Origin: Amycolatopsis echigonensis
Lineage (GTDB): Bacteria; Actinomycetota; Actinomycetes; Mycobacteriales; Pseudonocardiaceae
Reading direction: 5' to 3'
NCBI RefSeq assembly: GCF_014174495.1
Contig: NZ_JACJHR010000001.1
Span: 124,001 to 188,000 of the forward strand
DNA: 64,000 nt
Under the pieces are notes generated by a model, which saw only the letters and a list, made by a program, of their open reading frames with translations, was not told the DNA's origin and did no database searches. The translations under genes were made by a program, and so were the position numbers. Each line of letters opens with the position of its first letter. The first letter of the stretch is position 1. Shown here one piece after another: positions 58,832 through 64,000 of the stretch.

Positions 58832-59443
58832 TCAGCCGTTTTCGACGTTGAAGGTCCAGAGAGCGATGATCTTCCCCGCGTGGCGAAGGGTGATCTGCGC
58901 GGCCCCGGTGTGGAAGGTCGCCGCTACCTTGAGCTCCGCAGCGGTGCCCGGCGTACCGGTAGCTCCGCTGGCACCGACTGGGGTGAGCCGGATGTCGTTG
59001 CCGCTGTCGTCGCGGCTCGTCAGGTCGGTCGCGGCGACGGTGATCGAGCCGGACTCGGTGGCGACGCGGAGCGTGATGGTGCCGTTCACCTGCTCGGGCG
59101 GTTTCGTCGTGCCGGTGGGCAGGTCGATCTCCGGGCCGAGCGCGGTGATGGTGGCACGGCCGGTGGGGAGGATCGCCTCGACCGGGGCGCCGATCGCGAG
59201 GAGTTGCGGGTGCTGCTGGTCGGCGGTCGGCGTTGGCTCGGTCGCCGGCGCGGTCGGAATCGGTACGGCGCCAAGGCTCTGCACGACGTCGTGCGCGGAG
59301 TCGTCGGCGGTGGACGTGCTGCAGGCCGCCGTGCCCAGGGCGAGCGCGGAGGCGGTGAGCAGGCTCAGCAGGGAGTGGCCGCGGCGGGCGCCGGGCCGGC
59401 GGGTGCCGGCCCGGCGCACGGTCGCGGAATGGCTGGTGGTCAC
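58832..59443 (-). CDS. Secreted lipoprotein, unknown function
   Basis: 203 residues. A basic N-terminus (RRAGTRRPGARRGH) and hydrophobic stretch lead to a lipobox LGTAACS, the Cys becoming the lipid-modified residue. The exported part is Thr/Pro-rich then beta-rich (GRATITALGPEIDLPTG, NGTITLRVATESGSITV). No catalytic motif seen. The gene begins 44 bp after the phosphoesterase stop on the same strand, so the two are probably co-transcribed and may work together outside the membrane. Confidence 0.75.
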   Translation of the reverse strand: MTTSHSATVRRAGTRRPGARRGHSLLSLLTASALALGTAACSTSTADDSAHDVVQSLGAVPIPTAPATEPTPTADQQHPQLLAIGAPVEAILPTGRATITALGPEIDLPTGTTKPPEQVNGTITLRVATESGSITVAATDLTSRDDSGNDIRLTPVGASGATGTPGTAAELKVAATFHTGAAQITLRHAGKIIALWTFNVENG

Positions 59444-59486
59444 GAGGTGTGCTCGGCCTTTCCGGGATGCGACGGAGATCCGGTGG

Positions 59487-60992
59487 TCAGCGCGCGTAGA
59501 CGCTGCCGGCCGGGATCACGGGCTCGCCGGTCGCGCCGGCGCCCGCGACGGCCGGGTAGACGATCGCGCCCGACGGGGTCGGGGGGAGCGCCTTGCCGGA
59601 CGGGTTGTTGTAGATGTCGCCGCCGAACGGGCGCAGCCCGTCGGCCGCGGCGTAGCCCAGGTGGCCGTGGTGGTCAGTGCCGCCTTCGTCGATGCCGAAC
59701 AGGTCCTCCATGCTGCGCAGCCAGCTGTAATGGTTGTACGGCTGCTTGCTCACCGAACCCGGCTTGATGAACCGCGAGATCATCACCGCGCCGGTGATGC
59801 CGCCGCCCGGAGTCGTGTCCTGGTGGAAGGCCTGTGCGCCCGGCTGGTCGGTGTTCGGGCCCGGAAGCTCGTTGCAGCACGCGACGACGGACTGGGCCGT
59901 GTTGGCTTCGGCCGCGACCGGCTGGCCGGTCTTGCTGTCCGTGCCGAGAACGGGCGACGACTCGGGGCCCCACGGGCCGGCGTTGTAGGGGAAGTCGGCG
60001 GTCGAGTTGCCGTACATCTTGTACGGAGGCATGGCCTCGTCGAAGACGACCTGGATGAGGCCGTCCTTCTGGAACGCCGGCGAGGCCATGATCATCGGGA
60101 TGTACTTCTTCAGGAACAGGTCCGCCGCGTAGAGGCCGCCCTGGTGGTTGTTCGGGTCGCCGCTGAGGTTGTCGCCCTTGCACGTCGCGTCGTGCGCGTC
60201 GGAGCAGTTGTCGGGGGAGATCCAGGAGAACGCGGGCGTGGTGTCGATCGACTTGAGGTCGTTGGCGATGCCGGGCTCAGCGGGGTGCCCGGGGGCTGCC
60301 GCCAGGCCGTCGAGCGGCACCACGTTCTTGCACGCGGCCGGGTTGTCGATCATCGAGCGGAACCACGGCGCCGGGTTGTGCTTGGCGACGTACTGGTCAG
60401 TCGGCGTCGCCCCGCCCGGGTCCTTCACGCCCGCGCCGGACGGGTCGCCCGGGATGCCGCACCGGTAGGCGTCCTCGCGCGTGGCGTCTTTGCCCATGTC
60501 CTGGTTGTAGATCTTCCAGGGGAGGTGCTTGCCGTCCAGCTGGTTGAACAGCGTCTTGACCGAGGACGGGTACACGCAGCCGGAGGAGGCGTGGACCTGG
60601 CCGTCGGCGGCCGGGGTCCCCGGCGCGACGTCCTTGTACTGGTCGCAGTCGGCCTGGTTGTCCGGTGCCGGGGCCTGGCCCGAGACGAGGCTGATGTAGT
60701 TGTCCAGGCTGAAGTGACCGGTGCCGTAGTACTGCGTCAGCAACTCGCCGTACGACGGGAGCGTCTTCCACAGATAGTCGTTCTTGTTCAGTCCGGTGAA
60801 CGTCGCCTCGTAGGACTTGTTCTCCAGGATGATCGTCCACACGTGACCGATGTGCGGCTTCGCACCGTGGCCGTCGCTGTCCGCGGATGCGGCGGCGCTG
60901 CTGTTTGCTCCGACGAGTGACGCCCCGACCGCGCCGAGTGCCACCACGCCTGCGGCGAACTTGACGAGCCCGCCCCGGCCCCGAAATCTCAT
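59487..60992 (-). CDS. Secreted phosphoesterase/acid phosphatase family protein (PF04185)
   Basis: 501 residues from ATG 60992, with GGAGG five bases upstream. Signal peptide region LVKFAAGVVALGAVGASLVG followed by a small-residue cleavage zone. Metal/phosphate site motifs HVWTIILENKSYEATFTG, LPSYGELLTQYYGTGH, and LIQVVFDEAMPP, TGAVMISRFIKPG. Similar actinobacterial enzymes are phosphatase or phospholipase C-like. A PHO-box-like array upstream suggests induction under phosphate limitation. The lipoprotein gene follows. Confidence 0.87.
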   Translation of the reverse strand: MRFRGRGGLVKFAAGVVALGAVGASLVGANSSAAASADSDGHGAKPHIGHVWTIILENKSYEATFTGLNKNDYLWKTLPSYGELLTQYYGTGHFSLDNYISLVSGQAPAPDNQADCDQYKDVAPGTPAADGQVHASSGCVYPSSVKTLFNQLDGKHLPWKIYNQDMGKDATREDAYRCGIPGDPSGAGVKDPGGATPTDQYVAKHNPAPWFRSMIDNPAACKNVVPLDGLAAAPGHPAEPGIANDLKSIDTTPAFSWISPDNCSDAHDATCKGDNLSGDPNNHQGGLYAADLFLKKYIPMIMASPAFQKDGLIQVVFDEAMPPYKMYGNSTADFPYNAGPWGPESSPVLGTDSKTGQPVAAEANTAQSVVACCNELPGPNTDQPGAQAFHQDTTPGGGITGAVMISRFIKPGSVSKQPYNHYSWLRSMEDLFGIDEGGTDHHGHLGYAAADGLRPFGGDIYNNPSGKALPPTPSGAIVYPAVAGAGATGEPVIPAGSVYAR

Positions 60993-61073
60993 GCGTGCCT
61001 CCTGCACCTACCGGCAAAACCCTGAGTTGTCCACATAGGACGCCGGGACGCTAGCCGCGGCTGCTTGCGGGAA

Positions 61074-61102
61074 ATCGACCGCGAGGTGAACTCGAGTGGC
61101 AC
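61074..61102 (-). promoter_or_regulatory. PHO-box-like array upstream of the phosphoesterase gene
   Basis: On the minus strand three heptamers occur at exactly 11-bp spacing: GTGCCAC (61102-61096), GTTCACC (61091-61085) and GGTCGAT (61080-61074). The centre unit is the perfect actinomycete PHO-box consensus GTTCACC; the outer units are degenerate, as usual. Distance to the start codon is about 80-110 bp. Confidence 0.55.
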
Positions 61103-61213
61103 GACGGCGAGCATTGGTCACACTGTGCCGTCGCTCACCTTGCCCCGCTGCCAGGTCCTCATCGACTGGTGCTCAGTGGCCGTCTCTAGTGCGGCCGGGT
61201 CGAAGCGCAGCTC

Positions 61214-61271
61214 TTGACGACTGCGCCCCAGGCCTTCATTATTCCGCATGTCATCATATGACCTGCGGAAT
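61214..61271 (+). promoter_or_regulatory. Promoter with an overlapping large inverted repeat before the tetronate-type operon
   Basis: TTGACG (61214-61219), 17-bp spacer and CATTAT (61237-61242) form a plausible promoter. It abuts an inverted repeat at 61241-61271 with arms ATTCCGCATGTCAT and ATGACCTGCGGAAT around a CAT centre (one mismatch). Position over the transcription start suggests a repressor operator; no regulator gene lies in the window, so it may be encoded beyond the right end. Confidence 0.7.
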
Positions 61272-61306
61272 CCAAGTCCGCGTGAGTGCCGCAAAGGAGC
61301 GACCAG

Positions 61307-62218
61307 ATGCACGAGGACACCGCCGCCCGTCCGCGGGTCGGGGTGGTCGGCTTGGGCGCGATGGGCCGGGGGATGGCCTCGTCGCTGCGGACCGCCGGGT
61401 TCGAAATCGGGGTGGTCGACGCCCGTCCTGGTGTCGCGGACGAGTTCGCGGCAGGCGGCGGCACGGCGTACCGGACGGCCGGCGAGCTTGCCGCCGAGGT
61501 AGAGGTGCTGGTGAGCGTCGTCGTCAACGCGGCGCAGGTGGAGCAGGTGCTCTTCGGCGACCACGGCGCGGCTGAGACGTTGCGCCCCGGGTCGGTGTTC
61601 GTGATGTGCTCGACGGTCCTACCCTCGTGGTCGGCCGAGCTTGAGCAGCGGCTGGCCGAGCGTGGCGTCCGGTATCTCGACGCCCCGATCTCGGGCGGCG
61701 CGGTCAAGTCCGCCGCCGGGCAGCTCACGATGATGACCTCCGGCGCTCCGGAGGCGTACGCGGTCGCGGATCCCGTCTTGGAAGCGATGAGCGAGACGGT
61801 GTATCGCCTCGGCGACGCGGCGGGCAAGGGGTCGACGGTGAAGATCGTCAACCAGTTGCTCGCCGGGGTGCACATCGCCGCTGCCGCGGAGGCGATGGCG
61901 CTGGGAATCAAGGCCGGGATCGCGGCGGACGACATCTACGAGGTGATCACCCACAGCGCGGGCAACTCGTGGATGTTCGAGAACCGGATGGCGCACGTGC
62001 TCGCCGCCGACTACACGCCCCTGTCCGCGGTGGACATCTTCGTCAAGGATCTGGGCCTCGTCCTCGACGCGGCCCGGCCTCAGAAATCGCCGGCGCCGCT
62101 CGCCTCGACCGCGTTGCAGATGTTCCTGCAGGCGTCCGCGCAGGGCCACGGCGGCGAAGACGACAGCGCGGTCATCAAGATCTTCCCGGATGTGGACCTG
62201 CCGAAGGCGGGGCGCTGA
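61307..62218 (+). CDS. ltnD: NAD(P)-dependent 3-hydroxyacid dehydrogenase, LtnD-like
   Basis: 303 residues from ATG 61307 with AAAGGAG upstream. Rossmann GLGAMGRGMA, substrate loop YLDAPISGGAVKSAAG, catalytic Lys in GKGSTVKIVNQ, and the DIFVKDLGLVLD motif. Arrangement with an acid-sugar kinase and a class II aldolase matches the threonate/tetronate pathway, where LtnD oxidises L-threonate to 2-oxo-tetronate. The kinase start follows the stop by one base. Confidence 0.85.
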   Translation: MHEDTAARPRVGVVGLGAMGRGMASSLRTAGFEIGVVDARPGVADEFAAGGGTAYRTAGELAAEVEVLVSVVVNAAQVEQVLFGDHGAAETLRPGSVFVMCSTVLPSWSAELEQRLAERGVRYLDAPISGGAVKSAAGQLTMMTSGAPEAYAVADPVLEAMSETVYRLGDAAGKGSTVKIVNQLLAGVHIAAAAEAMALGIKAGIAADDIYEVITHSAGNSWMFENRMAHVLAADYTPLSAVDIFVKDLGLVLDAARPQKSPAPLASTALQMFLQASAQGHGGEDDSAVIKIFPDVDLPKAGR

Positions 62219-62219
62219 C

Positions 62220-63485
62220 ATGGGAATCCGCCTCGGCTGCATCGCCGACGACTTCACCGGTGCCACCGACCTGGCCAACAACCTCGTGCGGGCGGGCATG
62301 CGCGTCGTCCAGACGATCAACACTCCCGCCGGACCGCCGTCCGGCCTCGCTGCCGACGCCGTCGTGGTCGCGCTCAAGTCGCGCACCATTCCCGCCGCGG
62401 ACGCTGTCGCACAGTCGCTGGAAGCGCTTGCCTGGCTGCGCGCGGCGGGCGCCGAGCAGATCTACTTCAAGTACTGCTCCACGTTCGATTCCACTTCGGA
62501 CGGAAACATCGGCCCGGTCGCCGAGGCGCTGCTCGACGCGCTCGGCGCGGACTTCACGGTGGCTGCCCCTGCGTTCCCCGACAACGGCCGCACTGTTTAC
62601 AAAGGACACCTCTTCGTCGGCGACGAGCTGTTGTCCGACAGCGGGATGCGGAATCACCCGCTGACCCCGATGACCGATTCCAATCTGGTCCGGGTGCTGC
62701 AGGCGCAGTCGAGGGGCAAGATCGGACTCGTCGAGCACGCCGTCGTCGCCGCGGGTCCGGACGCGGTCCGGGAACGGTTCTCCGCGCTGCGCGCCGACGG
62801 CGTGTCACTGTCCATAGTGGATTCCGTGACCACCGGCGATCTGGTCCGGATCGGCCCGGCACTGGCGGAATTGCCGCTGGTGACCGGCGGTTCGGGCATC
62901 GCGATCGGCCTCCCCGCGAACTGGGGCATCACGCCGTCCGCCGACGCGGCGAGTCTCCCGGCCGCGAGCGGGCGGGCCGCGATCCTGTCCGGCTCGGTTT
63001 CGACCGCGACCAACGGCCAGGTCCAGCGCGCGATCCGCGCCGGGGTTCCGTCCTTTGTGGTGGAACCGCTGCGGATCGCGGCCGGCGAGCCGGTCGTCGC
63101 GGAGGCGCTGGCCTTCGCCGACCGTCACCTCGCGGCCGGTCCGGTCCTGGTCTACTCGACTGCCGCCCCGGAGGCAGTCCGGTCGGTGCAGGGGCGGCTC
63201 GGCGCGAGCGAGGCCGGCGCCCTCGTCGAGCACGCGCTGGCCGAAGTGGCGCGTGGGCTCATCGAGCGCGATGTGCGCCGCCTGGTCGTCGCGGGCGGCG
63301 AGACTTCCGGTGCCGTCGTTCAGGCTCTCGGCGTCGATCAGCTCAGGATCGGCGCCCAAATCGATCCCGGCGTTCCGTGGTGCGCCGCCACCCTGCCCGG
63401 CGGCGAAACCCTGCACATCACGTTGAAGAGCGGAAACTTCGGCACCCCCGACTTCTTCACAAAGGCATTGGAGTCGTTGCGATGA
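62220..63485 (+). CDS. otnK: Four-carbon acid sugar kinase (3-oxo-tetronate kinase type)
   Basis: 421 residues. N-terminal DUF1537 start GCIADDFTGATDLANNL with the IADDFTGA motif, then FKYCSTFDSTSDGNIG (YCSTFDST is diagnostic), AAPAFPDNGRTVYKG, SVSTATNGQ and C-terminal VVAGGETSGAVVQAL plus LKSGNFG. It phosphorylates the oxo-acid made by the dehydrogenase, with ATP. It overlaps the next gene by ATGA. Confidence 0.9.
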   Translation: MGIRLGCIADDFTGATDLANNLVRAGMRVVQTINTPAGPPSGLAADAVVVALKSRTIPAADAVAQSLEALAWLRAAGAEQIYFKYCSTFDSTSDGNIGPVAEALLDALGADFTVAAPAFPDNGRTVYKGHLFVGDELLSDSGMRNHPLTPMTDSNLVRVLQAQSRGKIGLVEHAVVAAGPDAVRERFSALRADGVSLSIVDSVTTGDLVRIGPALAELPLVTGGSGIAIGLPANWGITPSADAASLPAASGRAAILSGSVSTATNGQVQRAIRAGVPSFVVEPLRIAAGEPVVAEALAFADRHLAAGPVLVYSTAAPEAVRSVQGRLGASEAGALVEHALAEVARGLIERDVRRLVVAGGETSGAVVQALGVDQLRIGAQIDPGVPWCAATLPGGETLHITLKSGNFGTPDFFTKALESLR

Positions 63486-64000
63486 CCGGACGCGCCGACG
63501 TCGTGCGCGCGGGCGCGAGCCTGTTCGCCCGCGGATATGTCCACGCCAGCGCCGGCAACATCAGCATGCGCGTCGACGACGGATACCTGATCACCCCGAC
63601 CGACGCGCCGCTTGGTTTCCTCGAGGCCGACCGGCTCGCGCACGTCGCCGCCGACGGCGCCCAACTGTCCGGGGACCGGGCGAGCAAGACCCTCGCCCTT
63701 CACCGGCGCATCTACGCCGCCGTCCCCTCGGCGCGCGTCGTGATCCACACTCATGCCACCCATCTGGTGGCGCTGACGCTGCTCGGCGTGTGGTCGCAGG
63801 ACGACATCCTGCCCCCGCTGACGCCGTACCAGGTGATGAAAGTCGGCCACCTGCCGCTCATCCCGTACCGCCGCCCGGGCGATCCCGAGGTGGCGGACCT
63901 GGTCGAGGCCGCGATCGCGGCCCGGCCGTCCCTGCGCGCGGTCATGCTCGAACGACTCGGCCCGGTCGTATGGGGGCCTGACGTCGCGACCGCGATGGCC
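63482..64000 (+). CDS. otnC: Class II aldolase/decarboxylase (3-oxo-tetronate-4-phosphate decarboxylase type), 3' end outside window
   Basis: 173 residues are present and the frame is open at position 64000. GYVHASAGNISMRVDDGY matches the class II aldolase/adducin start (the usual S-G-N-x-S), then LITPTDAPLG and VVIHTHATHLVAL with two zinc-ligand His residues. The usual third ligand segment, N/R-H-G-P-V-V, reads RLGPVVWG, with Leu in place of His. In the pathway it splits or decarboxylates the phosphorylated oxo-acid. The His change is unusual and could alter metal binding. Confidence 0.85.
   Translation, partial: MTGRADVVRAGASLFARGYVHASAGNISMRVDDGYLITPTDAPLGFLEADRLAHVAADGAQLSGDRASKTLALHRRIYAAVPSARVVIHTHATHLVALTLLGVWSQDDILPPLTPYQVMKVGHLPLIPYRRPGDPEVADLVEAAIAARPSLRAVMLERLGPVVWGPDVATAMA

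Noticed and set aside
58848-60920. A 690-codon plus-strand frame opposite the secreted phosphoesterase
   Set aside because: Antisense shadow, no motifs, and implausible amino-acid usage.
1-64000. CRISPR array, rRNA operon, complete tRNA or complete insertion sequence
   Set aside because: No regularly spaced repeat-spacer units, no rRNA-like stretch, no full cloverleaf, and no transposase with terminal inverted repeats was seen.

Overview
The window is a GC-rich actinobacterial chromosome segment with strong G/C bias at third codon positions, many GTG starts and ATGA/GTGA overlaps inside operons. Protein types (LAL regulators, PF04672 methyltransferase, actinobacterial PAP2, SigG-like ECF factor, DUF6188) fit a Pseudonocardiaceae member such as Amycolatopsis; the genus is inference. 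No rRNA, complete tRNA or CRISPR array is visible. The density of catabolic operons, paralogues and broken genes marks it as accessory rather than core genome.

Left edge (1-5.6 kb): the window opens at the edge of an integrated element: a tRNA 3' end used as attachment site plus its terminator, then a decayed tyrosine integrase. A second, shorter copy of the same integrase head lies 5.1 kb further on. Between them are a MarR/YciI pair, an SDR fragment and a secreted phosphodiesterase.

Catabolic block 1 (5.7-15 kb): one minus-strand operon (FAH hydrolase, aromatic-ring FAD hydroxylase, two SnoaL-like proteins, acyl-CoA ligase) faces a GntR regulator. It is followed by a DUF6188 protein, a frameshifted aldehyde dehydrogenase and a third SnoaL-like protein. 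15-26 kb holds a LAL regulator, an O-methyltransferase with a monooxygenase-like partner, lactate permease, a PF04672 methyltransferase, and an XRE-cupin regulator flanked by two paralogous proteins of unknown function.

Catabolic block 2 (26-34.7 kb): one plus-strand run for hydroxyquinol degradation: NAD-dependent dehydrogenase, NTF2-like protein, maleylacetate reductase, hydroxyquinol 1,2-dioxygenase, MFS carrier, Zn-alcohol dehydrogenase, an AcoR-like regulator lacking the sigma-54 contact motif, and a C-C-bond-hydrolase-like alpha/beta hydrolase.

Putative Crp/Fnr regulon (35-49 kb): a Crp/Fnr regulator sits among genes that share an upstream palindrome, TGTCAG-N4-CTGACA, in six copies. 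Members are a MerT/MerC-like membrane protein, a FAD disulfide oxidoreductase, an NrtS-methyltransferase fusion operon with a CxxC peroxidase-like protein and a CDP-alcohol phosphatidyltransferase, the regulator itself, a DUF427 protein, and a radical SAM protein of the tetraether-lipid-synthase (MJ0619/Tes) type with a methyltransferase. I regard this as the most interesting system here: possibly a redox- or NO/nitrite-responsive programme that includes membrane lipid remodelling. The region is also eroding: two P-type ATPase remnants, a decapitated HAD dehalogenase, a truncated glutaredoxin and a one-base frameshift in the radical SAM gene.

Right part (49-64 kb): secreted phosphoesterases (a YncE/phosphoesterase fusion, and a PF04185 enzyme with a PHO-box-like array), small YciI and RibD-C proteins, a SigG-like ECF factor, a PAP2 phosphatase and a ChrB remnant. 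The window ends in a tetronate/threonate-type operon (dehydrogenase, acid-sugar kinase, aldolase) preceded by a near-perfect 31-bp inverted repeat; the last gene runs off the end.
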